Below are positions 14,143 through 22,163 of a stretch of DNA of 33,692 bases, piece by piece (the stretch's first letter is position 1; every line of letters starts with the position of its first letter). The notes under the pieces were generated by a model, which was not told where the DNA came from, made no database searches, and saw only the letters and a program-made list of their open reading frames with translations. Origin of the DNA: Acidobacteria bacterium OLB17 (GTDB lineage: Bacteria; Acidobacteriota; Blastocatellia; Pyrinomonadales; Pyrinomonadaceae); contig LLEU01000022.1 of NCBI GenBank assembly GCA_001567505.1, forward strand, positions 1 to 33,692, written 5' to 3'. Both the position numbers and the translations under genes were made by a program.

Positions 14143-15975
14143 GTGGAGAAATCCGAGCTTCTGGATCACGTTTGGAATGGCGCCTTCGTCGAGGAGGCTT
14201 CGGTCTCAAAGTGCATTTGGGAGATCAGGGCGGCGTTGAATGATGATTCCAAGGACAGCGAATTCATCCGAACCGTTCCTAAACGCGGTTACAGATTTGT
14301 CGCTGAGGTGACGGTTGAGAGCGACGCGGACGCGACGCAGACGGCGGACGAACCTGCCGTCCCCATACTGAGCGGTTCGCCCGCCGAGGACACTGCAATG
14401 GAGCTAGTCACCCGGCCCGATGCAGAAGCAGGGGACCTCGCGGAAGTCGGCGATCGTGCATCAGGCCTGCCTGCAGGAAAGCCGTGGAAGCGGCTCTCTA
14501 AGGTAGTGCTTGCCGTCGGCGTTACAGCCGTTGCCGTCGCGCTCGTATTTGCCTACTTTTTCCGATCAAAGCCCGTGGCCGCCTTGCCGTCGAATGCGGT
14601 GAGGCTCGCGGTCCTTCCGCTTAGGCCGGTCGTTGCCGAGGGCCGCGATCAGGCGCTTGAGTTCGCCATCGCCGATTCGCTCATCCAGAAGCTTAGCGAT
14701 ACGAAAGGCCTTGACGTAAAGCGACTTTTCGCCGTTCGCAAGTACACGGATCTCGAGGCCGATCCGGTCGTGGCCGGGCAGGAACTTGAGGTGAGTTACG
14801 TGCTCGCTTCGACCTATCAGGTATCAGACGGGCGGATCCGCGTGACCGGCCAGCTGGTGAATGTTGCGACGGGCATTTGCGAACAGACCTTTCGCACGGA
14901 GACCGATGCCGGGGACATTTTTGCAATACAGGATATCGTCGCGACCGATTTTGGCAACGGCGTCCTCGTAAAATTCAACATCTCACCGGGAGCCGAGGCC
15001 GCAATGCGTTCGACAGAGAACGCTAAGGCGTACAGGCTTTATAACGAAGCACTTTACCTCGTCGATAAATATACGCGCGAGGATTCGATGAAGGCCGTCG
15101 AGCTCCTCGATCAGGCGGTCGCTCTCGATCCGAACTATGCGGCGGCGTGGGCGATAAAAGCGCAGGCGTATTGCCAATTCGCGCATCAGGGCGGCGGCAT
15201 TCCGTCCGAGGTTTTCGCAAAAGCGGAACCGAACCTTGAGAAAGCACTCGTCATCGACAACAACAACGCTGTCGCTTTGACGATCCGCGGGATGATAAAC
15301 CGCGATTATTATTGGAAATTCGCCGACGCATACCGCGACCTCGACCGCGCGATCGCGCTCGACCCGAAGTACATTCTCGCGCACCGCATCCTCGCCGGTA
15401 ACTATTACCACGAAGGCAGGTTCTCCGAAGCGGTCGCCGAAGGGCAGCGTACGGTCGATCTGAATCCCGCGGGCCTTTGGGATAAACTGTTCCTTGCCGA
15501 GTATCAGGCCTCTGCCGGCTCGACGAACGAGGCTATCGCCGGGCTTCTGCATATGACGGAGATCGATCCGAAATTCAAGCCCACATACTTCTTCCTTTGG
15601 TCAACTTACTTACGCATCGGCGACACGGAAAAGGCCGCGGAATATTTCATCAAGAATAAAGAGATTTGGGGCGACGACCCGAAGGAACTTGACCGATTTC
15701 GGAAGATCTATGCGTCCTCGGGCTGGAACGGCCTACTGCGTGCGGAACTCGAGCTGATGATCTCGCAGGATCGCCCGAACCAATATTCGACAAGAAAATT
15801 GTATATCGCCGAGCTTGCGGCCCAACTAGGCGAGGCCGACGTCGCCTTTCGCTATCTGGAAGAAGCATTCAAGTTTCGCCAGCTCGGATTCTCATACCTC
15901 CGGGTCAATGCCCTACTCCTGCCGCTCCACAACGACCCACGCTTCGAAGACCTCGCCACCCGCGCAAAGCTCTAG
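14143..15975 (+). CDS. CadC-like winged-helix, transmembrane, TPR regulator
   Basis: As written, the frame starts at GTG 14143 in the middle of the winged helix: EKSELLDHVWNGAFVEEASV, then KCIWEIRAALNDD and FIRTVPKRGYRFVAEV. Its missing first half lies upstream in a shifted frame (13994-14142). A variable linker is followed by one transmembrane helix (about residues 122-142). A TolB-N-like domain comes next (VRLAVLPLRPV, FAIADSLIQKLSD), and then TPR-type helices to the end (LLDQAVALDPNYAAAWAIKAQ, DLDRAIALDPKYILAHRIL, QRTVDLNPAGLWDKLF). One-component regulators of this design bind DNA on the cytoplasmic side of the membrane and sense from the periplasm. It is divergent from the envelope cluster, its likely but unproven target. 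Confidence 0.85.
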   Translation: MEKSELLDHVWNGAFVEEASVSKCIWEIRAALNDDSKDSEFIRTVPKRGYRFVAEVTVESDADATQTADEPAVPILSGSPAEDTAMELVTRPDAEAGDLAEVGDRASGLPAGKPWKRLSKVVLAVGVTAVAVALVFAYFFRSKPVAALPSNAVRLAVLPLRPVVAEGRDQALEFAIADSLIQKLSDTKGLDVKRLFAVRKYTDLEADPVVAGQELEVSYVLASTYQVSDGRIRVTGQLVNVATGICEQTFRTETDAGDIFAIQDIVATDFGNGVLVKFNISPGAEAAMRSTENAKAYRLYNEALYLVDKYTREDSMKAVELLDQAVALDPNYAAAWAIKAQAYCQFAHQGGGIPSEVFAKAEPNLEKALVIDNNNAVALTIRGMINRDYYWKFADAYRDLDRAIALDPKYILAHRILAGNYYHEGRFSEAVAEGQRTVDLNPAGLWDKLFLAEYQASAGSTNEAIAGLLHMTEIDPKFKPTYFFLWSTYLRIGDTEKAAEYFIKNKEIWGDDPKELDRFRKIYASSGWNGLLRAELELMISQDRPNQYSTRKLYIAELAAQLGEADVAFRYLEEAFKFRQLGFSYLRVNALLLPLHNDPRFEDLATRAKL

Positions 15976-16185
15976 TCGGCAAGTAAAATACTGCCTTCCG
16001 CCGACGCGGCCGGCGTCCATTGCGACAAATGCGGCACGGCCCCAGCCGTTCTCGTCTTCGGCATAATACCACAGCCGATCCCGCTTCCGACGCGAAACAT
16101 ATCGCCAAATCCGCCCGCAAATCCACCCGCAGCCACCGCCGGGGACGATGCCGCCGTCCTAACGCGGCCCAAAGCGCCCCAAGAA
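15976..16185. other. Intergenic stretch with unassigned minus-strand coding-like sequence
   Basis: No gene can be called with confidence. On the minus strand one frame runs from ATG 16193 to TAG 15972 with MRDSWGALGRVRTAASS and ending PHLSQWTPAASAEGSILLAD. A neighbouring frame contains LWYYAEDENGWGRAAFVAMD. Both look protein-like in part, which suggests a degraded gene, but neither matches a family I know. Confidence 0.3.
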
Positions 16186-16380
16186 TCACGCATGCCAGTC
16201 GTACTTCGAGAAGAATCGAATAACAAATACCGCAAAGATTAGCCACCCAACGATAAAGATACCGGTCACAAGCGGACCGTTACCTACAAATTTAGCTAGA
16301 GCAACCAAAACCAGGACAAAAACAAACCCAGAAACGACAATGTAGATGCGAGCCTTTCGGGAATTCGTCGGATGTTTCAT
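16186..16380 (-). CDS. Small two-helix membrane protein, possible RHS immunity protein
   Basis: The 64-residue product begins KHPTNSRKARIYIVVSGF and has two transmembrane helices (YIVVSGFVFVLVLVALA and GIFIVGWLIFAVFVIRF), ending SKYDWHA. AGGAG lies six bases before ATG 16380, and its start follows the shifted-frame end of the RHS gene by one base (TAG A ATG). Small membrane proteins directly after RHS C-termini are often immunity proteins against the toxin tip. That role is inferred from position only. Confidence 0.65.
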   Translation of the reverse strand: MKHPTNSRKARIYIVVSGFVFVLVLVALAKFVGNGPLVTGIFIVGWLIFAVFVIRFFSKYDWHA

Positions 16381-16491
16381 TCTATCTCCTACAAGAACAC
16401 GAGGACCTGCCAAACGAAAAAAGGGGCGACACTTCCCCAACTCGTAATCCACCTGCAGCACCTCCACCCAACACAGGCCCGAAACCAACCC

Positions 16492-17283
16492 CTATTCCGA
16501 AACTGCCATCGTAGCCGAGGTTCCTGAGCCACCGCCAAAAGCTGCTCCGTCCCCAAAAACCTCACCAGCGGGTGACGGACTAACGCTACTCGACGCTGGG
16601 CCGAGGGATAGGCCAATTTGCATACCGGCGGTACCTAATAGTCCTAGAGCGGCCCCGTTCCCAGACATTAGCTTCGTTTGTCCCGCAATCTCAGAGGTCA
16701 ACGGGTTGAAACCAAGTACTATCGCATCTGATCCCCCAAACGGTCCAAACTGAAGTCCTCCGCCCACTTCCAGTGTTATCCAAGGGTTATATCCGTCTGC
16801 CGCACAGGCTAATGCTCTCATATCTTCCGATAGGGAAGATCGACCCGGACGGTTTGGATTGTAAGGTTCTCGCATGCCCGGATACATATCGCCAGGCCGA
16901 TCTCGATCCTGACGTTGCAAGCCCGTCGGGTCGTTGAATCTAACGGGGCTATTGAGTACATACCCATAAAGACTAACATCGCCGCCGTTGAATCCTATTG
17001 GGTCTTCGGAGATGAAGCGGCCGATCTTCGGGTCGTAGTATCTCGCTCGCGAGTATTGCAGGCCCGTGAAATTGTCATATTCTCTGCCGGTGAATTGGTA
17101 TCGCGTCGGAAAGTTTGGATTCGACGGGTTCCCGAACGAATCGTAGCTGTTGGACGCCGTCAAGGCACCGCTCGCGTCTACAAGGCCGTTCGTCGAACCA
17201 AGATGATCCGCCAGAAAATACGAAACACCCGCACCGCTCGCGGACCGCAGTTTGTTGTCGATACCCGGCCCGGTGCAGTACAC
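16492..17283 (-). CDS. 3' fragment of an RHS-repeat protein with a variable tip
   Basis: The 263-residue frame begins inside an RHS/YD-repeat core: YFLADHLGSTNGLVDASG, YDSFGNP, YQFTGREYDNFTGLQYSRAR, YYDPKIGRFISEDPIGF and YGYVLNSPVRFNDPTGL, the standard RHS core signature closing at about residue 125. The remaining 140 residues are a tip of unknown type, Gly/Ser-rich, with a single Cys (LACAADGY). The core frame is closed by a stop just upstream (TAG near 17300), so the long N-terminal part is missing: an orphan 3' module. The tip also seems frameshifted. Adding one G to the GG at 16506-16507 makes it continue as MGSFGIGVGFGPVLGGGAA to a stop one base before the small membrane gene. Confidence 0.85.
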   Translation of the reverse strand: MYCTGPGIDNKLRSASGAGVSYFLADHLGSTNGLVDASGALTASNSYDSFGNPSNPNFPTRYQFTGREYDNFTGLQYSRARYYDPKIGRFISEDPIGFNGGDVSLYGYVLNSPVRFNDPTGLQRQDRDRPGDMYPGMREPYNPNRPGRSSLSEDMRALACAADGYNPWITLEVGGGLQFGPFGGSDAIVLGFNPLTSEIAGQTKLMSGNGAALGLLGTAGMQIGLSLGPASSSVSPSPAGEVFGDGAAFGGGSGTSATMAVSE

Positions 17284-17319
17284 GAAATTCTTTTGCTATC
17301 TGAGGCCCGATCGACCTTG

Positions 17320-17483
17320 CTAGCGCCCGATCACGCAGTTTCCCGGTTCGCCCTGCGCGATTGCCCAATCGTAGCATTTCAGAAGAACTCCGGATGGCAC
17401 TTGCGGCTGCAAAGGAACGCCGTTTTCGGAAGGTTGAGCAACGCAAGCGAACCAAGACTGTCTTTTACCTTCGGATGGATCAT
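17320..17483 (-). pseudogene. Truncated DprA/Smf-like Rossmann gene fragment
   Basis: ATG 17483, seven bases after the upstream gene's stop, reads MIHPKVKDSLGSLALLNLPK and TAFLCSRKC. After one base is restored in the GG at 17396-17397, it continues PSGVLLKCYDWAIAQGEPGN and CVIG. This is the N-terminus of a small DNA-processing (DprA-like) Rossmann family that I remember for its TAFLCSRK and GNCVISGFHS motifs. Here it breaks off at CVIG and stops, and the RHS fragment begins about 20 bases later. It is therefore broken twice: a frameshift and a 3' truncation at a recombination junction. Confidence 0.6.
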
Positions 17484-17489
17484 TTTGCG

Positions 17490-18377
17490 TCAGTCGCGCC
17501 AACTGTTGAGTTTGTTCCTATCCTCTTCGATCCACGATTCAAGCCGGTCGATATACTCTTCTTTATCGCGAATGCTGTCTTCAATGTCAGAAATCTTATC
17601 CTCGAACTCCTGGAGCCATCCTTCGGCCTTGTCAATCCAGTTATCGGAATGCGAGTCATCTATCTTGTCCTGCAGGTCGTCGCGCCGCTGCTTATACCGC
17701 TCAAGGGCGTCTTCGGCGTTGCTTAGTTTCTCGCGGGCCGCTCGGAGCTTATCCCGATTGTTTTCCAGGTTCTGCTCGATTCTCGCCTTGATTGCGGCCT
17801 TCTTCTCAGCACGTTCTATACGGGCCTGCTGTCTTTCTTCCCACGCGCGTTGCCGTTCCTCTCGAGCGGCCTTGTATTGTCCCCACCATGCGTCAAGTCG
17901 TTCCTGACAATCTCCGATACGTTCGTAAATATCGGCCTTGTGCTCCCGTTTCATTCGCAACTTGTATTGATGAAAGAGTCGTCGAGCTTCCTTAAGCTGC
18001 TGCCCTTTCCATTTCATCCCGTCGACCGTCGTTCGCATCAGATTGGCCGTCATCACGTCGATGATCGAATCCATTGTCTCCGAATGCCACACGTCGCGAA
18101 GATAACCGTCGATCTCGTCGTAGCAGCGCTGTGAGCCTTCCCCAAACTGCTCTCGCTTGAGACGAAAAGCATCGTTCCGGAGGTTGCAGAACTTTCGCCA
18201 AGCCTCGTCATGTTCGAGTGCCGAAGGATAGCGCGTACCCTTGAATCCCGCCTGTATCTCGTTCATCAACTCGAACACTGGATCCCAGTCGAAGCCGCCA
18301 AAATTGAATAATCCTTGTGACTCAAGCACCTTCGTGTCTAGGCGGTCGATCATACTGTCAAGTTCTACATGATCCAT
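17490..18377 (-). CDS. Coiled-coil protein of the accessory island, possible DUF349-like helices
   Basis: The 295-residue protein is almost wholly helical and charged. The N-terminal part has DEAWRKFCNLRNDAFRLKREQ, which resembles the 'LWxxFxxAxDAFF' pattern of DUF349 helical repeats. From about residue 165 it is a long coiled coil (EERQRAWEERQQARIERAEK, RDKLRAAREKLSNAEDALER, then DKISDIEDSIRDKEEYIDRL). Trp residues recur at roughly regular spacing. ATG 18377 is six bases after the stop of the PLD-like gene; a TTG at 18386 would overlap it by four. The composition is less GC-rich than the core genes. The two genes are almost certainly co-transcribed, and the role is unknown. Confidence 0.75.
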   Translation of the reverse strand: MDHVELDSMIDRLDTKVLESQGLFNFGGFDWDPVFELMNEIQAGFKGTRYPSALEHDEAWRKFCNLRNDAFRLKREQFGEGSQRCYDEIDGYLRDVWHSETMDSIIDVMTANLMRTTVDGMKWKGQQLKEARRLFHQYKLRMKREHKADIYERIGDCQERLDAWWGQYKAAREERQRAWEERQQARIERAEKKAAIKARIEQNLENNRDKLRAAREKLSNAEDALERYKQRRDDLQDKIDDSHSDNWIDKAEGWLQEFEDKISDIEDSIRDKEEYIDRLESWIEEDRNKLNSWRD

Positions 18378-18382
18378 CGCGA

Positions 18383-19258
18383 TCAAACCGGCGCACTGCG
18401 CTCGCCGGCCGCGCTTTCCTCAGTGTGGAGCGCATCTATATCGAGTCGGAATTTCTCCTTAACCAGAGCGACAAAATCCTTATCGGTCAGCATCTCGTAT
18501 GTAATGTCTTTATAGTCACAATTGAGCTGCATGGTTCCGACGAGTTCGCTTGCGGCAGGTATCACACGGCTTAATATTTCTTGAATGTGCTCGCGCGCAT
18601 TCTCCTCAGTAATGTCGGAAACTGTGCGGCTTCGCAGGCTTGCGGGTGGGTTCTGTTTGAAGCCCGGTAACAGCAGGTCTACAAGCTTTGCCCGGTTTTC
18701 ATCTATTGCCTTCTGGAGTTCGGCCGCCACGTTCTCCGTTAGTGCCTTCATATCGGTACGAGCCTTCTCTACCATTTCGTCAAATTCCGGTCTGATCTTC
18801 CGAAGGATGATCGAACCGTATCGCTCCCCAAGCGGACATGTGTAGTCTTTTCGCAATTTATGAATTTTCCAGCCAAACTCTTTGAATTTCCTTGCAAACG
18901 GATTCGATTCATCAACCAGACGACACGTGGAGCGGATGCGGTTTCGAAGATCGCTGTCTTCTTCAGCGATGTTCAATAGTTCCGGCGGAATGGTTATCGT
19001 ATGGCTCGTGATTTTGCCGCCTATGAAACGAAAGTCGACAAACTGAAACAAGCTCTTATAAACACGAAGCCGCCTTTCGTAATCAAACTTAACCGGCGGG
19101 TTTTCGGCGATAGATTGTTCCACAGCCTTAATGTCTGCTTCAACAGCAATAGCTTGCCCGATTTCCGGTTCGCAGCGTTTTTCTCCATTTTCCCGAATGA
19201 TGGTCGCGGCAAGAATATTGAGTTCTTTTGCGATCTCTGGTGCTATCGCCGGGATCAT
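18383..19258 (-). CDS. C-terminal part of a split PLD-like protein
   Basis: This 291-residue frame is open further upstream: before its first ATG it reads WVYAPTPEIILHQPDETLSN and AVKVNTDFALE, which continues the protein starting at 19647. Restoring one C at about 19352 (GCTGGG to GCCTGGG) joins them into a 421-residue protein. This portion is mostly helical with no enzyme motif that I know: AEEDSDLRNRIRSTCRLVDE, FGWKIHKLRKDY, and a long helical stretch EFDEMVEKARTDMKALTENV. It overlaps or abuts the coiled-coil gene. Read as given, translation from ATG 19258 would make an N-terminally truncated product. Confidence 0.75.
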   Translation of the reverse strand: MIPAIAPEIAKELNILAATIIRENGEKRCEPEIGQAIAVEADIKAVEQSIAENPPVKFDYERRLRVYKSLFQFVDFRFIGGKITSHTITIPPELLNIAEEDSDLRNRIRSTCRLVDESNPFARKFKEFGWKIHKLRKDYTCPLGERYGSIILRKIRPEFDEMVEKARTDMKALTENVAAELQKAIDENRAKLVDLLLPGFKQNPPASLRSRTVSDITEENAREHIQEILSRVIPAASELVGTMQLNCDYKDITYEMLTDKDFVALVKEKFRLDIDALHTEESAAGERSAPV

Positions 19259-19278
19259 CTCAAGTGCGAAATCGGTGT

Positions 19279-19647
19279 TTACCTTGACCGCGTTGCTAAG
19301 TGTTTCGTCGGGCTGGTGGAGAATGATCTCAGGGGTTGGAGCATAGACCCAGCTTCATCGTCAACAACGATCACGCCGACACGAAGACCGGTCGCTTTGC
19401 GTATCACAACGCCGTGTTCAAAAAGGAACTGCAAACCCTCACGATCGCCAAACCCAAGGCGCATCGGTTCGGCATCTACGTCAAGGACAATGTGAGTTTT
19501 CAGGCCCGAATTCTGTTGGCAACAGCTAACCAGTGCCTGTGCGGTCGATTTAGAAATACTCGGTGCTGCATAGATCGCATACCGCTTAGCTGAGGAAATC
19601 AATTCGCCGATGCGTTCGTCATTTATGTATGAGAAGGTTCGCTCCAT
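19279..19647 (-). CDS. N-terminal part of a split, degenerate PLD-like protein
   Basis: From ATG 19647 the frame reads RIGELISSAKRYAIYAAPSI, LKTHIVLDVDAEPMRLGFGD and FLFEHGVVIRKATGLRVGVIVVDDE, here seen by the pieces THIVLDVD, VVIRKATG and VIVVDDE. This is the alpha/beta layout of a phospholipase D-like half domain. The catalytic HxK of the HKD motif is replaced (LRVGVIVVD), so nuclease or lipase activity is not expected unless another region supplies it. After DDE the frame runs out of register; the protein resumes one base later as WVYAPTPEIIL. A weak GGA precedes the ATG. See the 18383-19258 entry for the other half. Confidence 0.65.
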   Translation of the reverse strand: MERTFSYINDERIGELISSAKRYAIYAAPSISKSTAQALVSCCQQNSGLKTHIVLDVDAEPMRLGFGDREGLQFLFEHGVVIRKATGLRVGVIVVDDEAGSMLQPLRSFSTSPTKHLATRSR

Positions 19648-19886
19648 AATCGTCCATTCCCGAAAAACAGACTATTTCCTACATAAGAAGAGTTCCTTTC
19701 TCAGGAAAGTCAAGATTACGTTATCTGTTCGTTGCTGCGGTTGGACTTTTGGGACACGGCGCCGTGCAGTAAGCCAATTTTTGAGCTACTTGTGCCAAAC
19801 CCACATAGATAATCGTGCGTATTGGTGTGGGGGTAACGGACAATTTCTCGCTATTAACCCTCGCAGATTATCCGCCATAACCGCCA
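19648..19886. other. Leader region upstream of the PLD-like gene
   Basis: No gene is visible. TTCCT-TTCTC-AGGAA (19693-19707) is an inverted repeat about 45 bases before the PLD-like start and could be an operator. On the minus strand a TTGACT occurs upstream of it without a good -10. TTATCCGCCA occurs twice (from 19868 and from 19887), 20 bp apart. Confidence 0.3.
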
Positions 19887-20403
19887 CTTATCCGCCAACC
19901 AAATAGTACCGGGAGGATTTTGTCTCTCGCTTTTGCTCAAAAATACCCTTAGACACCAAATCCTCAAGATCCCTCCAGGCCGTTCGATCCGAAACGTCGG
20001 CAATTGACTGATATTAGCTGTTTGAAATACTTCGGGCCCTCAACGCATGCTCAACCACTCTAATCTGTCTTGCGCTCAACCCAGTTTCTTCAGTAAATCG
20101 ATTCTTACACAGCGTTACTTGCACGCCTCCGTCTCGCTCGACGATTTCAGGTTTCGGCAACTCAGCTTCCAGGCCCGCGTTTATAATCTTCGGTGTGCCG
20201 CGTCCCCAGGCGTCTATGTAGCCTCCCTCAAAACAGGCATCGGCAATCAGTGGATTACAGGGACGCGACCGATGCGATCGTCTCAGTACTGCGAGGCTCA
20301 ACCCTTCAAAATCGATTGGGTTTGAAAAATACTTTCGGTATAGAATATCAGCAGTTTCGTAAAGTTGTAAACCTCCCGTGATTAATACCAGGTAGGAATA
20401 CAC
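19887..20403 (-). pseudogene. Remnant of an AlbA_2/RecG-like ATP-binding protein gene
   Basis: The frame reads FEGLSLAVLRRSHRSRPCNP, LIADACFEGGYIDAWGRGTP and KIINAGLEAELPKPEIVERD, the C-terminal part of the COG2865-type 'transcriptional regulator/RecG-like' family, which usually shows RNPLIA and WGRGT. It then stops at TAA 20014-20016, but the same frame resumes immediately as YQSIADVSDRTAWRDLEDLV and KGIFEQKRETKSSRYYLVGG before the true stop at 19887-19889; that is the expected C-terminal winged helix. The N-terminal AlbA_2 domain is absent and the 5' edge abuts an IS remnant, so the gene is dead. Confidence 0.7.
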
Positions 20404-20425
20404 ATTTCCGGGTATTATCTTGTGT

Positions 20426-20611
20426 GAGGTATTCGCTGGTAGGCATGCCTCCCAGAGAATCGTGCGGCCGTTGGTTGTTGTGGATTTCCAGCCACCCCTC
20501 CGTCTGCTATCTCACGTCCGATAAACTCTCAAAGATGTACATGTAAAGCGCGGCCTCGCGGTACGTGCGGTTAAAGCGTTCGATAAAGCCGTTCTGCATT
20601 GGCCTGCCGGG
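20426..20611 (-). mobile_element. IS3-family transposase (OrfB/integrase core) C-terminal remnant
   Basis: The minus strand reads PGRPMQNGFIERFNRTYREA, then ALYMYIFESLSDVR, a TAG stop (20507-20509), then QTEGWLEIHNNQRPHDSLGG and MPTSEYL. This is the conserved C-terminal end of an IS3-group transposase (NGFIERFNRT and W..YN..RPH..L), containing the last acidic catalytic residue region (FIER). Only about 60 codons remain and one is a nonsense codon. No terminal inverted repeats or target duplications were found. Confidence 0.82.
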
Positions 20612-20756
20612 CTATGTGGATTCGAGCGTTGAGTCGAAAGAGAATTCCTAAGGGTTAGACCATTAAGGCTCACGCTTGTCAACAGAAAAATCTTGCCGAG
20701 TTCGCTTCTCGGAATTTTCCAGTTAGAATTTCCGTTTAAGCTAGCGGTGAGGAATA

Positions 20757-22160
20757 ATGGAAGCAACTGAGAAGGTGATGAAGACACGTATCGAGACGGA
20801 TTCGATGGGCGAGATCGAGGTGCCCGCCGATGTTTATTGGGGAGCACAGACACAGAGGTCGCTTGTGCATTTTGACATCGGTTTTGACGTGATGCCGCGC
20901 GAACTGATACGCGCTCTCGGCATCTTGAAAAAAGCGGCCGCGATCGTGAATTTCGACCTCGGCAAGCTCGCGGAAGATAAAAAGGATCTGATCGTACGCG
21001 CCGCCGACGAGGTCATCGAGGGCAAACTCGACGCACACTTCCCTTTGCGCATCTGGCAGACGGGCTCGGGAACGCAGACGAATATGAACGCGAACGAGGT
21101 CATCTCGAACCGCGCGATCGAACTTGCGGGCGGCGAGATGGGCTCGAAAAAGCCGGTGCATCCGAACGACGACGTAAACAAGTCGCAGTCCTCGAACGAC
21201 ACGTTCCCGACCGCGATGTATATCGCCGCCGCCGAGAGAGTGAACGCACTCATTCCCGAGATCGAGAAAGTTAGCTCGGCGATCAAGGCGAAGGCCGACG
21301 AGTTCGAGGGCGTCGTCAAGATCGGCCGCACGCATTTGCAGGACGCAACGCCCGTGACGGTCAGCCAGGAATTCGGCGGCTGGGCGAACCTCGTCGATCG
21401 CGACGTCGAACGCCTGAAGATGGTGATGCCCGGACTGCTCGACCTTGCGATCGGCGGCACGGCCGTCGGCACGGGTTTGAACGCGCATCCGGAATTTGCC
21501 GAGCGTGCCGCGGCAAAGATCGCCGAGCTCACGGGCCTCTCGTTCAAGTCGCATCCGAATAAATTTGCGGCCCTTTCAGCTCACGACGAGATCGTTTTTG
21601 CCTCAGGCGCGCTAAAGACGCTCGCTGCAAGCCTTATGAAGATCGCGAACGACGTCCGCTGGCTCGCATCCGGGCCACGCTGCGGCCTCGGCGAGATCTC
21701 GCTGCCCGAGAACGAACCCGGCTCGTCGATAATGCCCGGCAAGGTCAATCCGACCCAAAGCGAGGCGATGACGATGGTCGCTGTTCAGGTCTTCGGCAAC
21801 GATGCGGCGATCGGTTTTGCAGGTTCGCAGGGAAATTTCGAGCTGAACGTGTTTAAGCCCGTGATGATCCACAATTTCCTGCATTCGGTACGGCTCATCC
21901 ACGACGCCTGCCACGGCTTCGTCGATTACTGCATCAATGGCATCGAACTCAACCGCGACAAGATCGACCATTACCTGCGCGATTCGCTGATGCTCGTCAC
22001 CGCGCTCAACCAGCACATCGGCTACGACAATGCCGCGAAGATCGCCAAGAACGCACACAAGAAAGGCATCTCGCTAAAGGAGTCCGCCGTCCAGCTCGGC
22101 CTGTTAACCGCGGAGAATTTCGACGAGCTCGTCGTCGCCGAGAATATGACGCATCCGTAA
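20757..22160 (+). CDS. fumC: Class II fumarate hydratase
   Basis: This enzyme interconverts fumarate and malate in the TCA cycle without an iron-sulfur cluster. The 467-residue product has the family's normal length and landmarks: [13 protein letters not shown], the substrate site [46 protein letters not shown] with the catalytic His, and the signature [13 protein letters not shown] with the mobile catalytic serine loop. ATG 20757 has GAGG six bases upstream. TAGAAT (20724-20729) is a possible -10, and a CCGAG/CTCGG hairpin (20696-20712) lies just before it. The hydrolase gene starts three bases after its stop. Confidence 0.97.
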   Translation: MEATEKVMKTRIETDSMGEIEVPADVYWGAQTQRSLVHFDIGFDVMPRELIRALGILKKAAAIVNFDLGKLAEDKKDLIVRAADEVIEGKLDAHFPLRIWQTGSGTQTNMNANEVISNRAIELAGGEMGSKKPVHPNDDVNKSQSSNDTFPTAMYIAAAERVNALIPEIEKVSSAIKAKADEFEGVVKIGRTHLQDATPVTVSQEFGGWANLVDRDVERLKMVMPGLLDLAIGGTAVGTGLNAHPEFAERAAAKIAELTGLSFKSHPNKFAALSAHDEIVFASGALKTLAASLMKIANDVRWLASGPRCGLGEISLPENEPGSSIMPGKVNPTQSEAMTMVAVQVFGNDAAIGFAGSQGNFELNVFKPVMIHNFLHSVRLIHDACHGFVDYCINGIELNRDKIDHYLRDSLMLVTALNQHIGYDNAAKIAKNAHKKGISLKESAVQLGLLTAENFDELVVAENMTHP

Positions 22161-22163
22161 CCG

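Noticed and set aside
14693..15552. Minus-strand frames inside the TPR gene
   Set aside because: Antisense to clear TPR repeats; Arg-rich shadow proteins.
20736..21554. Long minus-strand frames opposite fumC
   Set aside because: Antisense to fumC, whose motifs are complete; no independent support.
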